Below are positions 1 to 6,624 of a stretch of 25,770 bases of DNA, one piece after another. The first letter of the stretch is position 1, and the number at the start of each line of letters is the position of its first letter. The translations under genes were made by a program, and so were the position numbers. Source of the DNA: Clostridiales bacterium (lineage in GTDB: Bacteria > Bacillota > Clostridia > Oscillospirales > Oscillospiraceae); the NCBI GenBank assembly GCA_021203685.1, contig JAJQAS010000251.1, forward strand, positions 1,425-27,194. The letters are read 5' to 3'. The notes below the pieces were generated by a model. That model made no database searches, was not told the DNA's origin, and worked only from the letters and a program-made list of their open reading frames with translations.

Positions 1-278
1 GCTTCGCTTTTGCTTGCGGTTTGCTTCGGCTCTGCTTGGCTTGTGCTACCGCCTTTTTTCCCTGCGGCTGCTCTTTTTCGGCTCATCTCCAAATTGGGCC
101 TCACAAGTTCGTACATTGCCGCCGCCCAAGGTGATAGCCCGTCCGGGTTCTCGGCGTCGAAGCCATAAGCCAGAACAGCCATTAGGAATTCCGCTTGCGT
201 CCCCTTGTCGGGTATCATCTTGGCAGCGTCATAATAGGAGCGGAAAAGGATAAAGGTTTTTCCGTCCGCATTGGCCAT
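1..278 (-). CDS. DUF6291-like phage protein, 5' part only
   Basis: The gene runs off the left edge of the window; 92 codons are visible from an ATG at 278. The start is supported by a GGAGGGG ribosome binding site that overlaps the stop codon of the upstream lar-like gene. The N-terminus (FILFRSYYDAAKMIPDKGTQ, then LAYGFD, then MYELVRPNLE, then RAAAGKKGGS) matches my memory of DUF6291, a small phage domain found at the front of replication-module proteins. In that family an FxxYxSYYEA start and a KKGG basic motif are typical. The residues after GKKGGS are polar and low in complexity, as in the linker of that family. It is the last visible gene of the leftward early operon. Function is unknown; a role near DNA replication is inferred only from position. 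Confidence 0.6.
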   Translation of the reverse strand, partial: MANADGKTFILFRSYYDAAKMIPDKGTQAEFLMAVLAYGFDAENPDGLSPWAAAMYELVRPNLEMSRKRAAAGKKGGSTSQAEPKQTASKSE

Positions 279-279
279 G

Positions 280-537
280 TTACCCCTCCCGCTGATTCCA
301 GCGTTCGATGGCTTTCTGTCCCTCAAAGATGTTGTCCAGCGGCTCCAGCAGCTTCTCGAAGCGGCAGTTCACTTTCGGCCCCGCTACACTTGCGCCACAT
401 TTGGGACACCTCACAATGATTCTCCCGTGGAACCATCCACTTGCGCTCAGTTTGCCAACCGGCAAGACCTTTGCATCTGCCCCGCAATGGGGGCAATCGT
501 CCAGGTAGTCAATACCCGGCCATGTTGTGCTGCTCAT
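280..537 (-). CDS. Lar-like restriction-alleviation zinc-ribbon protein
   Basis: This 85-residue protein carries a CPHC motif (residues 15-18), a CPKC motif (44-47) and a C-terminal AIERWNQR (76-83). That arrangement is the signature of the Lar restriction-alleviation family: CPxCG, then CxxCGA, then A-x-x-x-WNxR. Lar of the Rac prophage dampens type I restriction and promotes modification. Here the gene lies 12 bp downstream of a helicase-DNA methyltransferase, so a role in protecting phage DNA from host restriction is plausible. The ATG at 537 follows an AAGGAGG site that overlaps the methyltransferase stop codon, so the pair is translationally coupled. The insert between the two Cys pairs is longer than I expect for the family. 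Family assignment is fairly good; activity is inferred. Confidence 0.65.
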   Translation of the reverse strand: MSSTTWPGIDYLDDCPHCGADAKVLPVGKLSASGWFHGRIIVRCPKCGASVAGPKVNCRFEKLLEPLDNIFEGQKAIERWNQREG

Positions 538-549
538 CTCGTTTCCTCC

Positions 550-3500
550 TTATGCGTTTTCCATCAGATCAAAGATGCTGATGGTTTCCAGCTTGTTATC
601 CTCTGCCTTCAGATAGCCCACAGCGTCCCGGAAGTAGTCGTTGTTCAGTTCGATGGTGTACCCCCTGCGCCCGTGCTTGATAGCCTGCAGCGCAACCGTT
701 CCCAACCCGCCGAAGGGGTCAAGGACTAAATCGCTCTCGTTGGAATACCTGTTGATGATTCTGTCAACGATGTCAAGCTGGAGCGGACACACATGGAGCG
801 ACTTCCTCCGCTGGCTCTGCGTGGTGTTGAGCGTCCTCATGCGGTTCACATCGTCCCAAACTTCCGGGGACCAGCTGCCGGGTGCAACGACCATGAAGGT
901 CGCGGGGAGGTGTCCATCTTCGTCCAGCTTCTTCGCAATCTGGACGTGTTCCTCGTAGTCGTAGACGGTGCCACGGCTATATTCACGGTACACCTTCTGA
1001 AGACGGCTCACAGGGGCGGTCATGACCTCCTGTTTCGTGGGGAGCTTGTCGCCGCTGGAACGCCAAAAACCATGTGCGTCAATCTGCCACTGTGCGCGGG
1101 TGTATTCCTGCTTCGTCTTTTTCACGGGTTCGTCCGCGTAAGCCTTGCCGGTGTTAGTCGGCAGCTTTCGGAAAAGCAGAATGTACTCAGGGCAACCCAC
1201 GCCCATCTTGGAACCATCTTTGCATTGCTCCGTCCATCCGAGCCTGTATGTCTGGTTGTTTTCGCGGACAACGTCCGTCACAACCGTAATCATGCCGAAA
1301 TAGATGAAGCCGTGCTTTTGGTAGTGCTGGATACACATAGCGTGGAACGGCTCCATGCTAGGCATACCATAGCCGGTGGCGTTCCCGAACAGCACCCGGT
1401 CCTTGACGTGGCAAGCAAACACCCGCCCCGGCTGGAGAACTCTCAGCAGCTCCGGGCTGAGGTAGTCCATCTGCTCAAAGAATCGCCGTGTATCCTCATT
1501 GTGTCCGAAATCGTTGTAGCTGGGCGTGTATTCGTAGTGGTTGGAAAACGGAATGGACGTGTGAATCAGCCCGACGCTGTTTGTCTCCATCCGTTTCAGC
1601 TCTTCCACGCAGTCGTCATTGACCGCGGTCCAGCCCTTGCCCTTAATCTCCACTCTTTTCACTCCAATCGAACGGGCCATTTTCTCCAGTTGGGCCTTGC
1701 CGGTCAACCCGTATTTTTTGACTATCTCTTGCATTTTGGCTTGCATGTGGTCGTGCTGTCTCCACTTTTCCTGGAGGGCTTGCCAGATCACTTGCTCCGT
1801 CTCCGTGTAAATCACATCGATGATAACTTTCTCGGATTGAAGGAATCGGTACGTCCGGTGAATCGCCTGTATGAAGTCGTTAAACTCATAGTCGATTCCA
1901 ACGAAAATCGCCCTGTGGCAATGCCGCTGGAAGTTGCAACCGGAACCCGAAAGGCTTTTTTTCGTTGCGAACAGGCGGCACTCTCCATCTGAAAATGCAA
2001 TCACCCGCCGCTCTCGCGTGTCGTAGTCCATGGATCCGTAGATGTCCACCGCCTCCGGCATGGCCTTTTTAATGGCGTGTCGCTCTGCCTCCAGGTCGTG
2101 CCAGAGAATGAAATGAGCATCCGGGTCACTGTCCACAATTTCTTTCGCCTTCTCCACCCGCCGATTAATACTTTCCCGCTTTTCGGCGGCTGCTTCTGAC
2201 AAGCTCCGGGCCACGTTGCGGACCACCTTAAATTGCCCGTCCCTGTCCTCCACGTCGTTCTTACTGTCCTGGATGATATGCTCCCGGACTTCCAACCCCG
2301 GCAAATCATAGCCGGTATCGTCATAGCCCAAATCCGAGGGCTTCTGGATAAATAAGGCCCAAGATGATACCCACAGCCAAAACTCTTCTTCCTTGTGGGG
2401 GTAGAGCGTCAGGTTGTTCGCCTTTGTGCTGTCCCGCTGGAAAAAGCGGGTCAACGCCTGTCCGGTGTCCATGACTTCCAAGTATCCGGCGTAGTGTATC
2501 AGCTCTTTGTACTTGTTCGGGGACGGCGTAGCGGTGCAAACCAGCTTGTATTTCACGCCCCGGAAAAGCTGCATGAACGTCTGGAACGTCTTGCTCCCGT
2601 AGCTTCTCAGGCAGGATGCTTCATCCAGCACCGTGCAGGAAAAGGTCTTAGGGTCGATGTCCCCATCTCTCACCCGCTCATAGTTGGTCATGAGGATGGT
2701 TCCATCCGCCGCCGCGTCCGCATCCGCCTGAGTGGTGATGTACCGGGGCGGCTCCATCTGCAACAAGTCTCTCGCGTCCCTTGCGAACTCCTGCCGCACT
2801 CCGAGAGGAAGGACGATTAAAGCCTTGCCCCCTTCATGCCGGAGAACCTGACGGCAATATTCCAGCTCCTGAGCCGTGTTGTGCGTCACGGTGAAATCTG
2901 CCAGCATATACAGGTGGTTTCCATCGATGAGGAATCCGTAGTATTCGCCTTTGCCGATGTACTCAATGTCCAGCCCATACCGTAGCGGGTTCTTGATTTG
3001 CTTGCGCTGCCCCGCCTTCTTGCGGGTAATGCAAGGAATTTCACCAGTGTTTCCGCTGATAAAGATACGCTGATACTCTTTGCCGTCCACAACCTTCACA
3101 CCGTGGCTCACAGATAGGCCCAGCGATCTGCAAAGGAAGATGATGTCCTCGCCCAAGCCGGGGAACACCGTTGCGATTTCGTAGCATTTGTCGATTAAAA
3201 AGCCGTCGGTGTCCAATAGTCCGGCGAGGACTTTCAGCCGGATGTCTCTGCTGTTGTGGAGGTATTCTGGCCTGATTCGCTTTTCCCCTGCAACACAGGA
3301 GCTTTTTACAAATTCCCGTTCGGGGTATTTGCAACTGTTTTCTGCGCCTTTTGAAAAATGGTAGGTTTTACACCCGCGCCCACTTTCAACGCGACATTTG
3401 AGCCCGCTGGCATCTGCCCACTTGTTCAGGTAGTCAACGATTTCAGCGTCTTGGCCGTTGATGGTAAAATCCAGCTTCCCTCTTGTCCCGTCTCCAAGCC

Positions 3501-4050
3501 ACAGGCCGTAAACATAAGGGTCAAAATCAACTTGCCTTTCGGGGAAATTCAACGGGCGTTTGTATGCCTTGTAGCAGTTCCTTTTTGCATATTCCGGCAA
3601 ATTCAAAAAGTCAGTGATCCGCATATTCACGATTTCGCCGGTCTGGTGCCCTCCGTGTTTGTTCGACATCTCGAACGAGAGGATGTGGGCGCTGTTGCAG
3701 GTGAAAGAATCGCCATTTTTGAGGGTAACGCGGTACATATCGTCCACTCCATGGGCCAATGACAACACCTTTCTTGGTGTCCCATCGTCCCCCATAAGCA
3801 AGTCGCCCACCTGTACATCTTCTACATTTTTGGTAGTGCAATCATGCATGAGGATTCTCGTCCCCTTGCCATGGCACTTGCCCAATCCGAAGGATTCAAA
3901 CAATGCCCGTCTGCCCCCGTGCAACGCCCACCTTACACCGTCTTTCTGGTGCGGTTTCAGGGCTGGTGACAATTCTGCCGGGTCAACGTCAAAACCGCTG
4001 ACCGGCGCAACAACTATCTTGCTGCGTAAAAACTTATCGTAACTGTCCAT
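550..4050 (-). CDS. Phage SNF2-like helicase fused to DNA methyltransferase, interrupted by an intein
   Basis: This 1166-residue precursor has three parts. Residues 1-58 and 392 to about 780 form a superfamily 2 helicase/translocase: PHQKDGVRW upstream of the P-loop, Walker A split as GLGK/T, Walker B DEAS (476-479), motif III TATPS (506-510) and motif VI QAIHRTYR (728-735). Residues 59-391 are an intein with homing endonuclease motifs (listed separately). Residues about 800-1150 form a beta-class N4-cytosine/N6-adenine methyltransferase: catalytic motif IV TSIPFSN (831-837) precedes the AdoMet motif I DPFGGLGT (1111-1118), the order that defines this class. The first proline expected in motif IV is isoleucine. 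The protein probably translocates on and methylates phage DNA, giving protection from host restriction. Start ATG 4050 has a GAGGA site upstream. It is followed by the lar-like gene and preceded by a DUF1064 nuclease and ssb. Confidence 0.85.
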   Translation of the reverse strand: MDSYDKFLRSKIVVAPVSGFDVDPAELSPALKPHQKDGVRWALHGGRRALFESFGLGKCHGKGTRILMHDCTTKNVEDVQVGDLLMGDDGTPRKVLSLAHGVDDMYRVTLKNGDSFTCNSAHILSFEMSNKHGGHQTGEIVNMRITDFLNLPEYAKRNCYKAYKRPLNFPERQVDFDPYVYGLWLGDGTRGKLDFTINGQDAEIVDYLNKWADASGLKCRVESGRGCKTYHFSKGAENSCKYPEREFVKSSCVAGEKRIRPEYLHNSRDIRLKVLAGLLDTDGFLIDKCYEIATVFPGLGEDIIFLCRSLGLSVSHGVKVVDGKEYQRIFISGNTGEIPCITRKKAGQRKQIKNPLRYGLDIEYIGKGEYYGFLIDGNHLYMLADFTVTHNTAQELEYCRQVLRHEGGKALIVLPLGVRQEFARDARDLLQMEPPRYITTQADADAAADGTILMTNYERVRDGDIDPKTFSCTVLDEASCLRSYGSKTFQTFMQLFRGVKYKLVCTATPSPNKYKELIHYAGYLEVMDTGQALTRFFQRDSTKANNLTLYPHKEEEFWLWVSSWALFIQKPSDLGYDDTGYDLPGLEVREHIIQDSKNDVEDRDGQFKVVRNVARSLSEAAAEKRESINRRVEKAKEIVDSDPDAHFILWHDLEAERHAIKKAMPEAVDIYGSMDYDTRERRVIAFSDGECRLFATKKSLSGSGCNFQRHCHRAIFVGIDYEFNDFIQAIHRTYRFLQSEKVIIDVIYTETEQVIWQALQEKWRQHDHMQAKMQEIVKKYGLTGKAQLEKMARSIGVKRVEIKGKGWTAVNDDCVEELKRMETNSVGLIHTSIPFSNHYEYTPSYNDFGHNEDTRRFFEQMDYLSPELLRVLQPGRVFACHVKDRVLFGNATGYGMPSMEPFHAMCIQHYQKHGFIYFGMITVVTDVVRENNQTYRLGWTEQCKDGSKMGVGCPEYILLFRKLPTNTGKAYADEPVKKTKQEYTRAQWQIDAHGFWRSSGDKLPTKQEVMTAPVSRLQKVYREYSRGTVYDYEEHVQIAKKLDEDGHLPATFMVVAPGSWSPEVWDDVNRMRTLNTTQSQRRKSLHVCPLQLDIVDRIINRYSNESDLVLDPFGGLGTVALQAIKHGRRGYTIELNNDYFRDAVGYLKAEDNKLETISIFDLMENA
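2878..3876 (-). mobile_element. Intein with LAGLIDADG homing endonuclease, in the helicase P-loop
   Basis: The 333-residue insert starts at Cys59 and ends at His390-Asn391 of the precursor, directly followed by Thr392. Removing it restores a continuous Walker A reading GLGKTAQELEY. Splicing blocks are complete: N-terminal Cys1, a block B-like SFTCNSAHILSF with the expected T...H, block F around EYYGFLIDGNHLYMLADF, and block G VTHN followed by Thr as the +1 nucleophile. Two LAGLIDADG-type motifs, YGLWLGDG (181-188) and LAGLLDTDG (275-283), show that it carries a dodecapeptide homing endonuclease with an acidic residue in each copy. Insertion at the most conserved residues of an essential ATPase is typical of inteins. 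All motifs look intact, so I expect splicing and possibly homing activity. Confidence 0.93.
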
Positions 4051-4089
4051 TTTCTTATTTTCCTCGCAACAACGTAAGATTAAGTTTCA

Positions 4090-4422
4090 CTAAGTTTCAA
4101 AAATCCTTATGCCGTGCATCAACAACATAAGTTTCCGCTTGATGATGTAATCTGGCGTTTTAACACCCTTGGTGTCCTCCACAATGGTCCGCCCGTCTTT
4201 GATGTACACAAAATCGGCAACGTATTTGACGGGCCGCTCCACCACCTTCCCATCCCCTCCCCGTTGGGAGGGGACGAGGGTGAAGGGAACTTGCCGCCGC
4301 AAATCGTGAATAGCCCCGCCGCGCTCCAGCAGCTTTAACTCCTGCCAGCGGCGGTATTCCTTTTTACTGTCGAACGTCCCTTCTTCGGTGGTGGTTTTGC
4401 GGGAGTGGTACTTACTCACCAC
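4090..4422 (-). CDS. DUF1064-family phage nuclease-like protein
   Basis: This 110-residue protein matches the DUF1064 pattern: KYHSRKT at the N-terminus, FDSKKEYRRWQELKLLE (17-33), a central YVADFVY (67-73) and VEDTKGVKT (81-89), then KRKLML. D70, E82/D83 and K85 fit a PD-(D/E)xK nuclease core, so an endonuclease or Holliday-junction-type role in phage recombination is likely but not proven. The start is GTG at 4422 (a second GTG follows directly), overlapping the ssb stop codon; the purine-rich GGAGAC lies just upstream. Position between ssb and the helicase-methyltransferase places it in the replication/recombination module. Only 39 bp separate it from the next gene. Confidence 0.75.
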   Translation of the reverse strand: MVSKYHSRKTTTEEGTFDSKKEYRRWQELKLLERGGAIHDLRRQVPFTLVPSQRGGDGKVVERPVKYVADFVYIKDGRTIVEDTKGVKTPDYIIKRKLMLLMHGIRIFET

Positions 4423-4868
4423 GGGAGGTCTCCGTCATCTTCATCCAGCTCCGTGAAGTTGGGGTGGTTGCCGGACGGCTCATCATACCGCACGGACGGC
4501 TCATAATCGCCGCCCCGCTGATGGTTCCCGCCGTTCTGCCCTTCCTTTTTGGAGCCGCAGAAGTTGATGTGATCCGCTACAACTTCGGTGACATACCGCT
4601 TGTTACCGTCCTTGTCGGTGTAGTTGCGGACCTGAATAGCCCCCTCCAGCAGAATTATGTCGCCCTTGGTGAAATAGCGGTTGACGAACTCCGCCGTTTT
4701 CCGCCACGCCACGATGGTGATGAAGTCGGCGTTCTGCGCGTTGGGGTCTTTGCTCTTGTAGTCCCTGTCACAGGCGATACGGAACGAGATAACCGCCGTC
4801 CCGCTCTGCGTGTGGTTCAACTCCGGGTCGGCTACAAGCCGCCCCTGTAAAATTGCTTTGTTGAGCAT
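4416..4868 (-). CDS. ssb: Phage single-stranded DNA-binding protein
   Basis: This 150-residue protein has the canonical bacterial SSB OB-fold. It begins LNKAILQGRLVADPEL, continues SFRIACDRDY and FITIVAWRKTAEFVNRYF, then GDIILLEGAIQVRNYTDKDGNKRYVTEVVAD through residue about 105. A Gly/Asn/Gln-rich flexible linker and an acidic tail ending DEDDGDLPW follow. Usual SSB tails end in DDIPF or DDLPF; here the last residue is Trp rather than Phe, a conservative aromatic change at the partner-binding tip. It binds ssDNA during phage replication and recombination, alongside the Rad52-like and Gam proteins of the same operon. The stop overlaps the GTG start of the DUF1064 gene, indicating translational coupling. 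Confidence 0.95.
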   Translation of the reverse strand: MLNKAILQGRLVADPELNHTQSGTAVISFRIACDRDYKSKDPNAQNADFITIVAWRKTAEFVNRYFTKGDIILLEGAIQVRNYTDKDGNKRYVTEVVADHINFCGSKKEGQNGGNHQRGGDYEPSVRYDEPSGNHPNFTELDEDDGDLPW

Positions 4869-4879
4869 GGTTTCCTCCC

Positions 4880-5530
4880 TTACTTGGTGCCGGAGATGTG
4901 GTAGCGTCCGTAGCCGCTTGTCCGGCCGCTGCCGATTCCAAGGCCGAACCCTGCCAGGTTGATGATGTTGACGATTTGCTCCAGCGAGTAGATGGTGTCG
5001 ATGTAGTTGATGGTCACGTCCGCTCTCCAGCCGCTGAAATGGGACATCCGAGAGAGGACAGGGGCGCCGCGTTTCGGGGACATGAGCCGCTCGTCAAGGC
5101 TCCATTCCGCGAACTCCACAGGGACGAGGTTGTTCACCGCCACGATGTTCAGACAAGCATCAAACTTGGTTGCATAGGTATCGATGCCGTTACGAACCAC
5201 CGCCGCGCAGAAGCTCTTTTTCAATCCAAAAGCGGAGATACAGGGGGCGTTGTTCGCCAACATATCCCGCAGCTTCTCTACGGTGGATTCCTGGTAGGTG
5301 TCCCCCATGCCGTAGCCGTCCCGCCAGTGGATGGCGGTGATGATGTCCTCCCACTTGTTGGGGACTTCCTGCTTCTTGGCCTGGTCGTTTCGCTCCCGCG
5401 TGAGCTGGCGCACCGTCCGGGCGTTCATGCAGTTCAGCACCAGGTCGGTGTCCCCTTCGATGGTGATGGTGGTGGTCTTGGTGGCGGCTCTTACGTCCTG
5501 CACCTCGATGATTTCTTGCTTTTTTGCCAT
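4880..5530 (-). CDS. Conserved phage protein with RAMP-like glycine-rich loop
   Basis: This 216-residue protein starts at ATG 5530 behind AAGGAGATG and lies directly downstream of the structured RNA array. It belongs, as far as I can judge, to a family often seen beside ssb in phages of Clostridia: an N-terminal beta-strand segment (TTTITIEGDTDLVLN, 19-33), a middle with LKKSFCAAVVR (103-113), then an RADVTINYI strand (169-177), SLEQIVNIINLAGFGLGIG and RTSGYGRYHI at the end. The terminal G-rich segment (194-209, GFGLGIGSGRTSGYGRY) resembles the glycine-rich loop of RAMP/Cas6/Cas7-like ferredoxin folds, which bind RNA. That likeness is pattern recognition, not a proven homology. Its neighbours are ssb downstream and the array upstream. 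Function is unknown. Confidence 0.7.
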   Translation of the reverse strand: MAKKQEIIEVQDVRAATKTTTITIEGDTDLVLNCMNARTVRQLTRERNDQAKKQEVPNKWEDIITAIHWRDGYGMGDTYQESTVEKLRDMLANNAPCISAFGLKKSFCAAVVRNGIDTYATKFDACLNIVAVNNLVPVEFAEWSLDERLMSPKRGAPVLSRMSHFSGWRADVTINYIDTIYSLEQIVNIINLAGFGLGIGSGRTSGYGRYHISGTK

Positions 5531-5557
5531 TGTCGTACATCTCCTTTTTTATTTTTT

Positions 5558-5654
5558 GTGCAACGCACGGAGCAAAGATTATTTGGTTTGCCTTGTGTTG
5601 TTGTGTTCTGTTCGGTCGTGTCCCGCACTAATCTCTACTCCCTGCATTGCAGGG
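5558..5654 (-). repeat. Array unit 6
   Basis: Hairpin B at 5640-5654 is a perfect 6-bp CCCTGC/GCAGGG stem with loop AAT. The tail 5629-5639 (AGTAGAGATTA) pairs with 5571-5581 (TAATCTTTGCT) at all 11 positions, two of them wobble. Hairpin A at 5558-5568 is short (GTGC/GCAC). It ends 18 nt before the ribosome binding site region of the next gene, so this unit could also affect translation of that gene. Confidence 0.75.
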
Positions 5655-5711
5655 CAGTTTGTGTTGTAATTTCCAGTTTGGCTATATATGGTCGTGGGCT
5701 GTTTTGTCTTT

Positions 5712-5828
5712 CGTGCAATGCACGGGGATAATGCTCAACGTGTTTTATAGTGTAGTTTAGTATTTGGTTTTGTTCCGTTATGAAATGTCCGGATATGTCA
5801 TGAGCATCTTCCCCCTGCATTGCAAGGG
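5712..5828 (-). repeat. Array unit 5
   Basis: Hairpin B at 5812-5828 has seven pairs including one U-G and loop AAT. The tail 5801-5811 (GAAGATGCTCA) pairs with 5727-5737 (TGAGCATTATC) at 10 of 11 positions with one G-U. Hairpin A at 5712-5724 is CGTGC/GCACG with loop ATT. Confidence 0.75.
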
Positions 5829-5886
5829 CGGCTTATAATGTAGTGTTTGTTCAGATAGTGATTGATTTTGTTATGTCTGCTATTCG

Positions 5887-5999
5887 CGCCATAGACACGG
5901 CGAAACCTGAAACGATTTATAATGTTCTGGCGTGCGTCTTCTTTTTCTGTCCTTGTGTGTTAGCATGGTGTTCCAAGTTTCGCCCTGTCTGTGGCAGGG
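5887..5999 (-). repeat. Array unit 4
   Basis: Hairpin B at 5983-5999 has five outer pairs, then one mismatch and one further pair, with loop ACA. The tail 5974-5982 (CGAAACTTG) pairs with 5901-5909 (CAGGTTTCG) at 9 of 9 positions with one U-G. Hairpin A at 5887-5902 is CGCCGT/ATGGCG with one G-U and a 4-nt loop; its first two bases overlap the long helix. Confidence 0.7.
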
Positions 6000-6095
6000 T
6001 GGGTGTGATGTCCTGTTCTGGCGTGTCGTGTTCTGTTGTGTTCGGTAGTCGGCTGTCCCGAATTGTCCTTTCTGCCACTCACGTGGTGATGTCTT

Positions 6096-6197
6096 GCGCC
6101 ATTGGCGCGGGAAAACTCAAAACGGATGTTTTGTATTTTGCTATGGTGTCGTATTTTGTTCGCTCTCGTTCTGGGCTTTCCCCCGCCTGTGACGGGG
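6096..6197 (-). repeat. Array unit 3
   Basis: Hairpin B at 6181-6197 has seven pairs (one U-G) and loop ACA. The tail 6167-6180 pairs with 6111-6124 at 13 of 14 positions, two of them G-U; this is the longest helix of the set. Hairpin A at 6096-6108 is GCGCC/GGCGC with loop AAT. An extra small hairpin, CCAC/GTGG, lies at 6075-6086 in the following linker. Confidence 0.75.
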
Positions 6198-6262
6198 TTG
6201 TTGATTTGTTCGGTATTGTGCTGTTGGGTTAGGTTTTATTTCGTACCGTGTTGAGATGTTTT

Positions 6263-6377
6263 CGTGTCGTTGACACGGCGGAAATGCTGTGATAGTTTGT
6301 GCTTTGGCGTTCAATGCTGTCTTGCGGTGTTCATGCACTATCTTGTGCCAGCGTTTCCGCCCTGCCAACGGCAAGGG
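6263..6377 (-). repeat. Array unit 2
   Basis: Hairpin B lies at 6360-6377, with seven pairs, one of them U-G on the minus strand, and loop GTT. The tail 6349-6359 (CGGAAACGCTG) pairs with 6279-6289 (CAGCATTTCCG) at 10 of 11 positions. Hairpin A at 6263-6277 has a perfect 6-bp stem CGTGTC/GACACG and loop AAC. Confidence 0.75.
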
Positions 6378-6445
6378 CTTGCTTTGTGTTGCACTATCGG
6401 GTGTTGTTTTGTCCTTCACGGTCCGGTATGAGTCTGAATTATGCT

Positions 6446-6557
6446 CGTGCAATAAGCACGGCGGAACCTCAAATTTAGCTTGCATTGTGCTGTAATATCG
6501 TGTTCTATCTTGTTATGCAAAGTGAAGTTTTGAGATTCTGCCCTGCTTACAGCAGGG
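6446..6557 (-). repeat. Array unit 1
   Basis: Hairpin B at 6541-6557 has stem CCCTGC/GCAGGG and a 5-nt loop. The tail at 6529-6540 (CAGAATCTCAAA) pairs with 6462-6473 (TTTGAGGTTCCG) at 11 of 12 positions including one U-G. Hairpin A at 6446-6460 has stem CGTGC/GCACG and loop TTATT. This is the first unit to be transcribed. Confidence 0.75.
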
Positions 6558-6624
6558 TTTGTACTGTGATGTTGTATTATGTCATGTGTTGCGAGTGCCT
6601 GTGCGGTATTGTCCTTGATATGGT

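Larger units (their letters stand above)
5558..6557 (-). ncRNA. Six-unit structured RNA array of unknown family
   Basis: This 1-kb stretch between two early-operon genes has no convincing coding sequence. On the minus strand it contains twelve hairpins that alternate strictly between a CCCTG/CAGGG type (B) and a CGTG/CACG type (A), spaced about 72-113 nt. In each B-then-A pair, the nucleotides just after B are complementary to those just before A (9-14 bp, different sequence each time). This gives six repeats of the fold: hairpin B, long helix with an A/C-rich terminal loop, hairpin A. Linkers between units are 57-96 nt and poor in G. At least four hairpins and most of the long helices include G-U pairs that exist only on the minus strand, consistent with an RNA transcribed with the operon. 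No intrinsic terminator or clear internal promoter was found. Known phage RNAs such as ROOL and GOLLD do not, to my memory, look like this. Confidence 0.75.

Noticed and set aside
793..1992. Long plus-strand frame opposite the methyltransferase
   Set aside because: It is antisense to a gene with clear motifs and its product has no recognisable domain; high GC third positions create such mirror frames.
4255..4275. GC-rich hairpin CCCCTCCCC/GGGAGGGG inside the DUF1064 gene
   Set aside because: It lies within a well-supported coding sequence, has no T-run, and is explained by the codons of PSQRGGDG.
5558..6557. CRISPR array
   Set aside because: The repeated parts are conserved in structure and only partly in sequence, units are about 100 nt with two different hairpins, and no cas genes are present in the window.
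5558..6557. Tandem intrinsic terminators or iteron-type replication origin
   Set aside because: The hairpins are not followed by T-runs on either strand, and the strand-specific wobble pairs favour a single-stranded RNA over DNA binding sites.
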